A stretch of DNA of 64,000 nucleotides from Pseudomonas taeanensis MS-3 (GCF_000498575.2 NZ_AWSQ01000001.1:1221914-1285913); one strand, 5' to 3'. Positions 11,890 through 20,562 are shown, counted from the first letter of the stretch. Made by a program: numbers and translations. The notes: generated from the sequence alone by a model not told the origin.

Positions 11890-12617
11890 CAACATAACCC
11901 GCCATTCACCGCGAGGACCTGACGGGTGATATAGGCCGCCTCCTCGGACATCAGAAAATTCACCGCGCCGGCCACTTCCTCGGGGGTGCCCATGCGCTGC
12001 GCCGGGATCATCTTGAGGATTTCCCCGACCGGCACCTGCTCGTCGAGCATTTCGGTGTCGATCAAGCCGGGGGCCACGCAGTTGACCGTGATCCTGCGCT
12101 TGCCCAGCTCGATGGCCAGGGCCTTGGCGGCGCCTATCACGCCGGCCTTGGAGGCGCTGTAGTTGACCTGGCCACGGTTGCCGATCATCCCTGACACCGA
12201 GGTGATGCAGACGATGCGCCCTGGCTTGCGCCGGCGGATCATCGGCATGCTCAGCGGCTGCAGGACGTTGTAGAAACCGTCGAGGTTGGTGCGCATGACC
12301 AGGTCCCAATCGTCTTCGCTGAGCGCCGGAAAGGCGCCGTCGCGGGTCAGGCCGGCGTTACACACCACACCGTAGTAGGCGCCATGGGCCTCGACGTCGG
12401 CTTCCAGCTGTTCGCGACAGGCGCTGCGTTCGGCTACATCGAACTGCAGGATGCGCGCCTGGCGGCCGAGGGCCTCGATCTGCGCTTGCACGGCCTGAGC
12501 CTCGTCACGGCGCGAGCGGCAATGCAGGACGATATCGAAGCCGGCCTGGGCCAGGCGCAGGGCAATGGCACGGCCGATGCCCCGGCTGGAGCCGGTCACC
12601 AGGATGGTGTCAGTCAT
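11889..12617 (-). CDS. 3-oxoacyl-ACP reductase (FabG/ApeQ-like)
   Basis: NADPH-dependent SDR that reduces the beta-keto group in each elongation cycle. The 242-residue protein has the cofactor motif GSSRGIG (residues 9-15), NAG (87-89), a catalytic Ser near 140 and YSASK (Tyr153, Lys157). It is followed by a ketosynthase with a 1-nt overlap. Unlike nearly all other genes in the locus it has a 91-nt gap upstream, and that gap contains a good promoter candidate. Confidence 0.95.
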   Translation of the reverse strand: MTDTILVTGSSRGIGRAIALRLAQAGFDIVLHCRSRRDEAQAVQAQIEALGRQARILQFDVAERSACREQLEADVEAHGAYYGVVCNAGLTRDGAFPALSEDDWDLVMRTNLDGFYNVLQPLSMPMIRRRKPGRIVCITSVSGMIGNRGQVNYSASKAGVIGAAKALAIELGKRRITVNCVAPGLIDTEMLDEQVPVGEILKMIPAQRMGTPEEVAGAVNFLMSEEAAYITRQVLAVNGGLC

Positions 12618-12665
12618 GGGTAATGTCTCAATGCTGTGGCGCGCGGCTGTTCAGCGCTGGCGCGG

Positions 12666-12694
12666 ATTATGGGGCCTTGGCTATGGCCGGTCAG
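12666..12694 (-). promoter_or_regulatory. Candidate internal promoter in the aryl-polyene locus
   Basis: On the minus strand a CTGACC -35-like element (12689-12694) and a CATAAT -10-like element (12666-12671) are separated by 17 bp. Transcription would start near 12659, about 42 nt before the ketoreductase ATG. This is the longest gap inside an otherwise overlapping operon, which strengthens the call. Confidence 0.45.
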
Positions 12695-12708
12695 CCGAAT
12701 AACGTCAT

Positions 12709-13173
12709 TCATTGTCCGCGCCCCTCGGGTTGTTCCTGCAGGTAGCGCTCCGCCTGCGGCGGGCGGAACACATTGAGGCGCGCTTCGGCGTGGATGTTCG
12801 GGCCGTCTAGGTGGCACTCGAAGACGCCCATGCCGTTGTCGTCCTGCAGCGAGCGCAGCGCGCTGATGCGCAGCTCGACGCCGGCCGGAAAACGCTCGAC
12901 GTTGCACTGGAAATTGCGCGTGCCGAGCAGGAAGCCCAGGGCCACGGGTTCTCCGGCCTGGCGCGCGTGGCAGCCGGCATAGGCGGCGATGCTCTGCGCC
13001 ATCAGTTCGATGCCGACCCAAGCCGGCAGGCTGCCATCGGCTTGGTTGAACAGACCGCCGGGGCGCACGGTGAGGCGGGTTTCCACGTCCTCTTCAGCGT
13101 AACGCAGCACCTCATCGAGAAGGATCATGTCGCCGGCATGCGGCAGCAGCTCGGCAATGGGCCACAGGCTCAT
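12709..13173 (-). CDS. Hotdog-fold 3-hydroxyacyl-ACP dehydratase (ApeP-like)
   Basis: A 154-residue hotdog protein. The N-terminal LPHAGDMILLDEV matches the FabZ-type active-site segment, with His12 as the candidate catalytic residue, and GIELMAQSIAAYAG is the hotdog central helix. It would dehydrate 3-hydroxyacyl-ACP to build the conjugated polyene. The ATG overlaps the upstream ketosynthase stop (ATGA). A second dehydratase-like domain occurs in the AMP-ligase fusion of the same locus. Confidence 0.88.
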   Translation of the reverse strand: MSLWPIAELLPHAGDMILLDEVLRYAEEDVETRLTVRPGGLFNQADGSLPAWVGIELMAQSIAAYAGCHARQAGEPVALGFLLGTRNFQCNVERFPAGVELRISALRSLQDDNGMGVFECHLDGPNIHAEARLNVFRPPQAERYLQEQPEGRGQ

Positions 13174-14372
13174 GGCGCGTCTCCGAGGATCAGTGACAGG
13201 TTGTTACCACCGAAGGCGAAGGAGTTGCTCATCAGTCGCCGCTGGGGCTTGTGCCCCAGGCGTGTGCCCTGGGCAACCAGTTGCAGGCGCGGCAGCTGAT
13301 CTTCGGCCTGGCCGTCCCACAGGTGCGGCGGCAGTAGGTTGTCGCGGTTGTAGGGGCTCAGGCTCAGCCAGCAGAACGCCGCCTCCAGCGCCCCGGCGGC
13401 GCCCAGGGCGTGGCCGGTCAGTGGTTTGGTCGAGGAGCAGGGCACGCCCTGGGGGAACAGCGCCTGCACCGCCAGGCTCTCCATCGCATCGTTGTGCGCG
13501 GTGGCGGTGCCGTGCAGGTTGAGGTAGTCGATCTGCTCGGCCGTCACGCCCGCGGCGGCCAGGGCCTTGCGCATCGCCTGTTGCGCGCCGAGGCCCTGCG
13601 GCTGCGGGGCGGAGATGTGGTAGGCATCCGAGCTGGCGCCGCCACCGAGCAGGGCGATGGAGGTCTGCTCCCGGGTCATCAGCTCTTTAGTCATGAGAAA
13701 TAGCGCCGCACCCTCGCCGATATTGATGCCCTGGCGGTTGGCCGAGAACGGGTTGCAGCGCTCGGCGCTGACCGCTTCCAGGGCGCTGAAGCCGTTCAGG
13801 GTCAGGCGGCACAGGCTGTCCACGCCGCCGCACAGCACCGCGTCGCAGTGACCCTGCTGCAACAGCCGGTGGGCGCTGAGCAAGGCGCGGGCGCTGGAGG
13901 TGCAGGCAGTGGACAGGCAATAGGCGGGGCCGCTCAGGCCCAGCCAGTCGGCGAGGAAGGTCGCCGGGGCGGCCATCTCCTGCTGGGCGTAGCAATAGTC
14001 CGCGGGCAGGGCGCCGTCGTGGACAGAGGCGGCGATGCTCTGGCTGGCTTCATGGATGCCCGAGGTGCTGGTGCCGAGGACCACGGCGATCCGCTCGGGC
14101 CCATAGGTTTTGATGGTGGCGCGAAGCTGCGGCTCGATCTCCAGGGCGGCTGCCAGCAGCAACTGGTTGTTGCGGCTGTGCGAGGCCTGCAGGCCGGCCG
14201 GCATCGGCGGCAACTCGGCGCGCACCGCGCCCAGGGTCAGGCTGCGGTCGGCCACCCAGCCGTCCTGCGCGCGCATGCCGCTGGCGTCGCCGGCGAACAG
14301 CGCGTCGGCGACGGCCTGTTTGCCTTGGCCGAGGGCGCAGATCAGGCCGAGGGCGTTGAGGTAGCTGGGCAT
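13170..14372 (-). CDS. Beta-ketoacyl-ACP synthase (ApeO-like)
   Basis: A 400-residue condensing enzyme with Cys157 (LSTACTSS), His287 (YLNLHGTAT) and His321 (PLTGHALG), so it is catalytically complete. It is divergent from the other ketosynthase (10654-11889). By gene order it corresponds to ApeO, which works with a chain-length-factor partner in studied APE systems. The ATG at 14372 overlaps the DUF3261 gene stop as TGATG; an upstream extension to 14471 is not needed. Confidence 0.92.
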   Translation of the reverse strand: MPSYLNALGLICALGQGKQAVADALFAGDASGMRAQDGWVADRSLTLGAVRAELPPMPAGLQASHSRNNQLLLAAALEIEPQLRATIKTYGPERIAVVLGTSTSGIHEASQSIAASVHDGALPADYCYAQQEMAAPATFLADWLGLSGPAYCLSTACTSSARALLSAHRLLQQGHCDAVLCGGVDSLCRLTLNGFSALEAVSAERCNPFSANRQGINIGEGAALFLMTKELMTREQTSIALLGGGASSDAYHISAPQPQGLGAQQAMRKALAAAGVTAEQIDYLNLHGTATAHNDAMESLAVQALFPQGVPCSSTKPLTGHALGAAGALEAAFCWLSLSPYNRDNLLPPHLWDGQAEDQLPRLQLVAQGTRLGHKPQRRLMSNSFAFGGNNLSLILGDAP

Positions 14373-14872
14373 CAGGAACCTTCTTCGGCGGCAAGTGCGC
14401 TGACCCGATAACTCAGGCCGCGCATGGTGTTCAGGGTGAAATTCAGCGGTGCACGGTAGCTGATCTGCCACGCCGGGTTAAGTCGGCGCTGACCATCGGC
14501 CGCCAGTCGCCAGGCATCGGTTGGGTAGTAAAGCGCCAGAGCGTCGCCTGGCGTCAGGGCGAATAGCAGGGCGGCGAACAGTTCGCGGGCTTCGCCATTC
14601 GGCGGCAGCAGGCCGTCGTTGCGCCATTCGCCTGCGCTCAGCTGTTGCCGGGCGAGTGGCACCCCCAGCGGATCGAACAGCGACCAGCGCAGGACCGCGT
14701 CCTCGCGCTGCAGCACCAGCAGCCAGTCCTGCTGCTGGCCGGCCTGCTCACGGCGGATATGCAGGGACAACGGCAGCGCCGTGACCAGCTGCGCTGGCGC
14801 GAGTGGCAGTGGCGTGCGCGCGGCGCAGGCGCCGAGCAGCAGGCACAGGCCCAGCAGCGTCGCGCGGATCAT
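14372..14872 (-). CDS. DUF3261 lipoprotein of the aryl-polyene locus (ApeN-like)
   Basis: A 166-residue protein with a lipoprotein signal (MIRATLLGLCLLLGAC), lipobox LGAC. The body (LPLSLHIRREQ..., RWSLFDPLGVPLARQQL) fits DUF3261, seen almost only in aryl-polyene and xanthomonadin clusters. The mix of LolA-like, MMPL and lipoprotein genes suggests it receives or places the lipid-linked product at the outer membrane; this is inference. Its start overlaps the methyltransferase stop (ATGA). Confidence 0.82.
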   Translation of the reverse strand: MIRATLLGLCLLLGACAARTPLPLAPAQLVTALPLSLHIRREQAGQQQDWLLVLQREDAVLRWSLFDPLGVPLARQQLSAGEWRNDGLLPPNGEARELFAALLFALTPGDALALYYPTDAWRLAADGQRRLNPAWQISYRAPLNFTLNTMRGLSYRVSALAAEEGS

Positions 14873-15597
14873 CGGGCGACAGGCTCCAGCGGCTTGCGCG
14901 CCGCCACGTTGACCAGGGTCTCGTCGCGCTGACCGAACGGCTTGGGCTGGCGCAGCCCCCAGCGCTCCAAGAGGCCGAAGTCCTTGGCGCGGCTCCACCA
15001 CAGGTAGGGGTAGGCGACATTGTGCTCGCTGAACTCAAAACCCTGAGCGCGCAGCATGGCCAGGTACTCCGCGGCGCTTTTCTGCACCTGCATCGGATGG
15101 CGAAACAGCCAGCGGATCACCCAGGTGTCGATGTAGAACTTGGTCGACTCGGCGAACAGCAGCAGGCCGCCGGGCTTGAGTACTCGCCAGAACTCGGCCA
15201 GGGCCTGCTCCTGCTCGACCAGGTGGTGGAAGGTCTGGTGACAGAACAGCAGGTCGACACTGGCATCGGCCAGCTGGATCGCCGCGCAATCGCTGGCGAT
15301 CAGCTGCACGTCCAGGCCCAGGCGCTCGGCCTCGGCGCGCGAGCAGGCGAGGCTGTGCGGATCGGCATCCAGGCCGATCAGGTGCGCGGGCTGGAAGACG
15401 GCGGCGAGCAGGCCGAAGGATTTGCCCTGGCCGCAACCGGCATCCAGCAGCACCGGTGCGCTGGGCAGTGGCGCGTCGATCAGGCGCTTGAGGTCGTCGA
15501 TTGCCACGCGCAGCACATGGTGCCGCCAGACATGGCTCTGCAGGAACCAGAAACCGAATGGGGTTTCTTCGACATAGGTAGTGGAGGCGCGGTTCAT
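14869..15597 (-). CDS. Class I SAM-dependent methyltransferase of the aryl-polyene locus
   Basis: A 242-residue protein with the Rossmann motif I VLLDAGCGQGKSFG (about residues 48-61), an acidic motif II (LIGLDADP) and a post-motif LKPGGLLLFAES. It probably methylates the aryl head group, as methyltransferases do in known APE pathways; whether the target is oxygen or carbon cannot be read from sequence. It lies between the exporter and the DUF3261 gene, with 4-nt overlaps on both sides. Confidence 0.87.
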   Translation of the reverse strand: MNRASTTYVEETPFGFWFLQSHVWRHHVLRVAIDDLKRLIDAPLPSAPVLLDAGCGQGKSFGLLAAVFQPAHLIGLDADPHSLACSRAEAERLGLDVQLIASDCAAIQLADASVDLLFCHQTFHHLVEQEQALAEFWRVLKPGGLLLFAESTKFYIDTWVIRWLFRHPMQVQKSAAEYLAMLRAQGFEFSEHNVAYPYLWWSRAKDFGLLERWGLRQPKPFGQRDETLVNVAARKPLEPVAR

Positions 15598-18023
15598 TGA
15601 CAGTCCTTATCAAGCCGCGGCGCAGCCCGCGGCGGGCACCCGTAGGTGCTGGGGTTGGCCATTGGGCGGCTGAGTTCATCCCACACAGTGGTCTGGTCAG
15701 TGTTCTGCGTCGTACCGCGTCGCGTGGCCGGACTGGCCCAGGGCGCCAGCAGGAAGCAGAAGAACAGGCCGAGGCTGACCGCCAGGCCGAAGTTGGCGAT
15801 CACCGGGGTCTGGCTGACCAGCAACAGGCCGAAGGACAGCCAGCTGGTCAGGGCCGCGAGCAGGGTGCCGAGCAGGCTGACCGCCGGGCCGCCGATGTTC
15901 TCGCGCATGAGGATCGTGTAGTCGACGCCGATGGCGGTGATCAGCAGCAGGCCGAACAGGCTGAACAGGGTCAGCGGCTGGCCCAGCCAGCCGAGGCAGG
16001 CCAGCGCAGTCAGGGCTGCCAGCAGCGGCAGGCAGACCACCCGCAGCGCGCCGCGCAGGCCGAACGGTAGGCTCAGCAACAGCAGGATCGCCACACAGGA
16101 CGTCAGCTTGAGCTCGGCGGCGCTCAGTTGCGTGGCGGCGAACAGGCCGTTCAGCTCGCCCAGGCGATCGACCAGCTGCACGCCGTCGAGGCCTTCGGCC
16201 GCCGCGCGTAATGAGGGCATGTCGGCCGGGCCCTGCAGGCTGATCAGGCCCGCCACGCCGCTGTCGCTGCGGCCCAGCCAGAGCGGGCGCCAGCCCTCGC
16301 CGAACGGGCCGGCGAGGGCCTGTTCGAGGTTGGTGGGCGGTGTGTCCAGCAGCTGCTCGAGTTCCGCGCGCAAGGCGGCTTCGGGAATGCCGGCTGCCAG
16401 CAACGGCTGCCAGTGCTGCGGCAAGGCCTGCAGGGCCTCGCGCAGTGCCAGTCGCTGGCTGGCCGGGGCGAGCAGCTGGTTGAGCGAGCGGTAGCTGCGC
16501 AGCTGGTCGCTGGCCACCACCTGATCCAGGCGTGCGCTCAGCGCGGCCTGGCGTTGCAGCAGTTGCTGCGGGTCGGCGGCGCGCACCAGAAAGAACTGGC
16601 TGGTGGGCTGTTGTCCGGTCAGCTCGGCGATCTGTTGGGCCTCGGCGAGCAGCTGCGGCTGCTGACCCAGCCATTGGCGCAGGTCGTTCTGGCTGTGCAG
16701 TTGCAGCAGGCCGCCGACGCAGAACAACGCCAGCAGTCCGAGCAGTGGCCCGCTGCCGGTCTTGGCGAGCAGCGCTGCCCGCCAGGCCAGCAGGCGCTGA
16801 CTGCCGCCGAGTAGTGCTGGCGCGGGGCTCAGGCGCAGGCCGCTGAGCCAGGCCGGCAGCAGGCACACCGCGCAGAGGTAGGCGGCAATCAGGCCCGCGG
16901 CGGAAAACACCGCGACTTGGGTCAGCGCCGGGAAGGGGGTGAAGGCCAGCGCCAGGTAGCCGATCAGGTTGGTCGCCAGGCTCAGGCTGAGGCCGGGCAG
17001 GGTCGCACGCAGGGCGCTCCAGCTGTGCCAGTTACTCTGGCCCCAGCTTTTACTCAGATAGTGCTGGGCAAAGTCCAGCGCCACGCCGATCAGGCTGGTG
17101 CCGAGGACCAGGGTCATGATGTTGACCTGGCCGAACAGCAGCACGCAGGCGCTGCTGCCAGCGAGCAGCGCCACGCCGACCGGCAGCAGGCTGACCAGCA
17201 CCCGTGCGCGGCGGTAGGCCAGCAGCAGCAACAGCAGCGTCGCGAGCAGGGCGCCGCCGCCGATCCAGCTGATCTCGCGTGCGGCCGTGGCTTGTCCGGC
17301 GGCGGCGTAGAGCATGCCGCTGGCGGCCAGCAGTTGGCCGCCCTGGGCACCGACCGTGTCGCGTGCGCGGTGCACGGCGGCGGCGATCTCCGCCGGGGCC
17401 TGCAGGTCGAAGGCGCCATCCCGGGTGCGTGCGCGCAACAGCGTCCAGGTCATGCCCTGATCCTGCAGCAGCAGGGCGCCGCTGCCGAGATCGGCCTGAA
17501 TACGTTGCTGCGGGTTGAGCGTCTGCTGGGCGCGGGCACCGATCCCCAGCCAGTCCTGTTCGAGCGGCAGCAGGCTGTAGCCGGCGAAGGCGTCGAACAG
17601 TTGCGCGGCGCGCTGCTGGATAAATGCCTCGGGCTGCTCGATCAGCTGCGCTCGAGCGGCCGCCGGCAACAGGTCCAGGCGGCTGCTGCGCAATTGCTGG
17701 CGCAGGGCGCTAAGGTCGGCGTCCAGGCGCCACTGCAGCCGTTCGAAGCGCTGGGTCGTGCGCCAGTCCTCGGCGACCTGGCGCACCAGTTCGATGGCCT
17801 GTTCGCGCTGTGGGTGGCCGATCAACAGCAGTACTTCACGGTTCAGCGGTTCCTGCATGCGCTGCTCGGCGCGCTGCACTAGCTGGTCACCGGCGCCATG
17901 CGGCAGCAGGCTCAGCAGGCTGGTCGCCAGCGGTGGGCCGTTGCGCCATTGCCAGGCGGTCAGGGCCAGCAGGGCCAGCAACAGCACGCCGAACAGCCGT
18001 GGCAGGTAGCGCTCAATCGGCAA
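15594..18023 (-). CDS. MMPL/RND-type exporter (ApeM-like) with unusual C-terminal tail
   Basis: An 809-residue inner-membrane protein with one N-terminal TM segment, a periplasmic domain, a TM block, a second periplasmic domain and a second TM block (for example FGLLLITAIGVDYTILMREN), the MmpL/SSD plan. It likely flips or exports the polyene-lipid product, together with the LolA-like gene upstream and the DUF3261 lipoprotein downstream. After the last TM (FFCFLLAPWA) the frame runs on for some 45 hydrophilic residues (ending ...PPRAAPRLDKDCQ). This tail is coded by a hairpin-bearing GC-rich stretch and looks unlike the rest of the protein. The start overlaps the LolA-like stop by about 11 nt. 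Confidence 0.88.
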   Translation of the reverse strand: MPIERYLPRLFGVLLLALLALTAWQWRNGPPLATSLLSLLPHGAGDQLVQRAEQRMQEPLNREVLLLIGHPQREQAIELVRQVAEDWRTTQRFERLQWRLDADLSALRQQLRSSRLDLLPAAARAQLIEQPEAFIQQRAAQLFDAFAGYSLLPLEQDWLGIGARAQQTLNPQQRIQADLGSGALLLQDQGMTWTLLRARTRDGAFDLQAPAEIAAAVHRARDTVGAQGGQLLAASGMLYAAAGQATAAREISWIGGGALLATLLLLLLAYRRARVLVSLLPVGVALLAGSSACVLLFGQVNIMTLVLGTSLIGVALDFAQHYLSKSWGQSNWHSWSALRATLPGLSLSLATNLIGYLALAFTPFPALTQVAVFSAAGLIAAYLCAVCLLPAWLSGLRLSPAPALLGGSQRLLAWRAALLAKTGSGPLLGLLALFCVGGLLQLHSQNDLRQWLGQQPQLLAEAQQIAELTGQQPTSQFFLVRAADPQQLLQRQAALSARLDQVVASDQLRSYRSLNQLLAPASQRLALREALQALPQHWQPLLAAGIPEAALRAELEQLLDTPPTNLEQALAGPFGEGWRPLWLGRSDSGVAGLISLQGPADMPSLRAAAEGLDGVQLVDRLGELNGLFAATQLSAAELKLTSCVAILLLLSLPFGLRGALRVVCLPLLAALTALACLGWLGQPLTLFSLFGLLLITAIGVDYTILMRENIGGPAVSLLGTLLAALTSWLSFGLLLVSQTPVIANFGLAVSLGLFFCFLLAPWASPATRRGTTQNTDQTTVWDELSRPMANPSTYGCPPRAAPRLDKDCQ

Positions 18024-18606
18024 AGTCGTTGCGCTCCTGCTCGCTCAGGCTATTACCCGTCTGGCTGTCCGGCAGGCGCAACAAAGTACTGTCGCCCTGG
18101 GCTTCCTGCAGCTCGATGCGCTCGACCAGCGCGCCGCCCTGTATCTGGATGACACTGAAGATCTGTTTCAGCAGCAAGGAACGTGGCGTCAGGCTGAGTT
18201 GCCAGGCGTCGGCGCTGCCGCCGAGGTGTAGCTCGAAATCGCGGGCCAGGCCGGCGTGGTCGCCCTTGAGTACGGCGAGAAACAGCCGGCTCTGTTGTCC
18301 GGCGCTGTCCTGCCCGGCTTGCTGTTGCCAGCCCTGCTTGGTGCGCCGGGCGATGCCATTGGCGTCGATGCGGTAGTCCAGGTGCAGCGGGCTGCGCAGT
18401 TGCCAGAGCAGGCCGTGCTCGGCAGACAGCACGAACAGGCCCTTGCTGGTCAGTGGCTGGGGCAGGGCGCGCAGGTGTTTCTCCTGGATGAAGGGGCCAC
18501 GCAGCAGCGCCGGCTTGGCCAGCTGGGCGCTCAGCTGTTCGAGGTCGAAGGCCTGGGCCAAGGACGCGCACAGCAGCAGGCCGGCCAGCAGCAGGGCGCG
18601 GATCAT
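18013..18606 (-). CDS. LolA-like outer-membrane lipoprotein carrier homologue (ApeL-like)
   Basis: A 197-residue protein with a signal peptide (MIRALLLAGLLLCASLAQA) and a LolA-fold body (FIQEKHLRALPQPLTSKGLFVL). It is predicted to be periplasmic and to ferry the hydrophobic product from the MMPL exporter to the outer membrane, by analogy with LolA. It is not the housekeeping LolA, which lies elsewhere in Pseudomonas. The ATG at 18606 overlaps the thioesterase stop (ATGA). Confidence 0.87.
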   Translation of the reverse strand: MIRALLLAGLLLCASLAQAFDLEQLSAQLAKPALLRGPFIQEKHLRALPQPLTSKGLFVLSAEHGLLWQLRSPLHLDYRIDANGIARRTKQGWQQQAGQDSAGQQSRLFLAVLKGDHAGLARDFELHLGGSADAWQLSLTPRSLLLKQIFSVIQIQGGALVERIELQEAQGDSTLLRLPDSQTGNSLSEQERNDFAD

Positions 18607-19028
18607 GCGAGCGCCTGCTCCACGGCCGCGACGAACACCTTGGGCGAGGCCAGTTGCATCTCGCGGCTGGCGATGTCCACCGCCACCTGCACTGTGCTGG
18701 CGCGGGTCAGGCGCTCGCCGCTGACGGCGTCGCAGATCAGGTAATTGATCTTCAGGCGGTTCTGCCACTCGATCAGGTCGGCGCGCACGACGATGCGTTG
18801 GCCGAACTGTGCGCCGCGTATGTAGCGCAGCTGCAGATCGATGATCGGCCAGGCGTAGCCGGCTGCGCGCATCTGCGTGTAGTTGTGGTCGAGGCGGTCG
18901 AGCAGGGCGCAGCGCGCGACTTCCAGGTACTTGACGTAATGCCCGTGCCAGACCACCTCCATCGAGTCGACGTCGAAGAACGGCACGAGGATTTCGACCT
19001 CGGCCTGCAGCACGCCGGCTTTACGCAT
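18603..19028 (-). CDS. Acyl-CoA/ACP thioesterase, 4HBT hotdog family (ApeK-like)
   Basis: A 141-residue hotdog thioesterase. FFDVDSMEVVWHGHYVKYLEVAR is the 4HBT/YbgC-type active-site region, with the first Asp of DVD as the likely catalytic residue. It may release starter or product chains from ACP, or hydrolyse stalled intermediates. The MRKAGV start at 19028 overlaps the ammonia-lyase stop by 8 nt; an upstream extension to 19061 is possible but would lie well inside that gene. Confidence 0.85.
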   Translation of the reverse strand: MRKAGVLQAEVEILVPFFDVDSMEVVWHGHYVKYLEVARCALLDRLDHNYTQMRAAGYAWPIIDLQLRYIRGAQFGQRIVVRADLIEWQNRLKINYLICDAVSGERLTRASTVQVAVDIASREMQLASPKVFVAAVEQALA

Positions 19029-20562
19029 ACAGCCTCCAGTGCTGCGCGCGGATACGCTCAAGGCACAGGCGCAGCTCGCCTTCCAGGGCGCGGTCTTCGA
19101 TCACTGGCGCAAAGTCGCTGGCCAGTTGCCTGTGCATCTCGGCCAGCGGCGCCGGCAGCTGCCGCGGTTCGTCGCGCAGGCGTAGCCAGACGCCCTGGTT
19201 GGCGGCCAGCAGGGTGGCGGCGGCGACCTGTTCGGTCAGTTCCAGGCTGCGCAAGGCGTCGCGGGCGGCGATAGTGCCCATGCTCACCTTGTCCTGGTTG
19301 TGGCACTCGGTGGAGCGCGAGAACAGGCTCGCCGGCATGCCGTTTTTCAGCGCTTCGGCGGTCCAGGCGCTGGCGCCGATCTGCACGGCCTTGAAACCGT
19401 GGTTGATCATCGCGGTCGCCGCCGGGGCGCCGGACAGGTTGCTCGGCAGGCCGTGGTTGTAGCGCACGTCCACCAGCAGGGCGAGCTGCCGGTCGAGCAG
19501 GTCGGCGACGTTGCCCACCAGGTTTTTCAGGCTGTCCATGGCGAAGGCGATATGCCCGCCATAGAAGTGCCCGCCGTGCAGCACGCGCTCGGCCTCGGCG
19601 TCGATCAGCGGGTTGTCGTTGGCACTGTTCAGTTCGATTTCGATGAATTGCCGCAGCAGCCCCAGGCTGTCGGCCATGACCCCCAGCACGTGCGGTGCGC
19701 AGCGCAGCGAGTAGCGATCCTGCAGACGGTGCAACGGCGGCGTCGGCGCATCGATGGCGAGGTCCTGGCGCAGCCAGGCAGCCACCTGCATCTGCCCCGG
19801 GTGCGGTTTGGCGGCGAACAGGCGCTCGTCGAAGTGTTCCGGGTTGCCAGCCAGCGCCACCACGTTGAGCGCGGTGATGCGGCTGGCCAGCTTGAGCAGG
19901 TAGTCAGCCCTGGAGAACGCCAGGCAGGCCAGTCCGGTCATCACCGCGGTGCCGTTCATCAGCGCCAGGGCTTCTTTCGGGCGCAGGGTCAGCGGCTGCC
20001 AGTCCAGCTCGGCATGCACCTCGGCGGAGCTGCGCACCGCGCCGCGGTAGAGCACCTCGCGCTCGCCGCTGAGGGTGGCGGCGACGTAGGACAGCGGGGT
20101 CAGGTCGCCGCTGGCGCCGACCGAACCCTCTTCCGGGATCTGCGGCAGGATGTCGTAGTCGAGAAAGGCCTGCAGGCGCTGCAGCAGTTCGATGCGCACC
20201 CCGGACACGCCCTGGCACAGCGACTGCAAACGCGCCGCCAGCACCGCGCGGGTGGCCGCCGGGTCGAGCAGCTTGCCCAGGCCGCAGCCATGGAAGGTGT
20301 ACAGGTGGCGTGGCAGCGCCTCGACCTGATGCAGCGGCACCGCGACCACGCAGGAGTCGCCATAGCCGGTGGTGACGCCGTAGATCACGCCCTCTTTATC
20401 CAGCAGCGAGTCGAGGAACTGCGCGCCCTTGGCGATGCGTTGGCGGAAGGCGTTATCGCTTTGCAACTGCGTGGCGCTGTGGCCCTGAGCGAGGCTGACT
20501 ACTTGCTCGATGCTCAGCGGGCGCTCGCCGAATACGACGGCTTCAGGCTGGTGTGTCGTCAT
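19021..20562 (-). CDS. HAL/PAL/TAL-family aromatic amino acid ammonia-lyase homologue in the pigment locus
   Basis: A 513-residue member of the MIO lyase family. The Ala150-Ser151-Gly152 triad (GSVGASGDLTPLSYVAATL) would cyclise to the MIO prosthetic group, and the catalytic Tyr is Tyr61 (YGVTTGYGD). The selectivity pair seems to be Phe90-His91 (LYTFHGCG), not Ser-His of histidase, His-Leu of tyrosine lyases or Phe-Leu of phenylalanine lyases, so the substrate is open. In context it probably makes a cinnamate-type acid feeding the aryl starter. It overlaps the LpxL-like acyltransferase gene by 20 nt. It is not the hut operon histidase: no hut genes are nearby. Confidence 0.9.
   Translation of the reverse strand: MTTHQPEAVVFGERPLSIEQVVSLAQGHSATQLQSDNAFRQRIAKGAQFLDSLLDKEGVIYGVTTGYGDSCVVAVPLHQVEALPRHLYTFHGCGLGKLLDPAATRAVLAARLQSLCQGVSGVRIELLQRLQAFLDYDILPQIPEEGSVGASGDLTPLSYVAATLSGEREVLYRGAVRSSAEVHAELDWQPLTLRPKEALALMNGTAVMTGLACLAFSRADYLLKLASRITALNVVALAGNPEHFDERLFAAKPHPGQMQVAAWLRQDLAIDAPTPPLHRLQDRYSLRCAPHVLGVMADSLGLLRQFIEIELNSANDNPLIDAEAERVLHGGHFYGGHIAFAMDSLKNLVGNVADLLDRQLALLVDVRYNHGLPSNLSGAPAATAMINHGFKAVQIGASAWTAEALKNGMPASLFSRSTECHNQDKVSMGTIAARDALRSLELTEQVAAATLLAANQGVWLRLRDEPRQLPAPLAEMHRQLASDFAPVIEDRALEGELRLCLERIRAQHWRLYA

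Noticed and set aside
19021..20562. Naming the ammonia-lyase hutH
   Set aside because: No hut genes are near, the selectivity residues differ from Ser-His, and the gene is embedded in a pigment operon.
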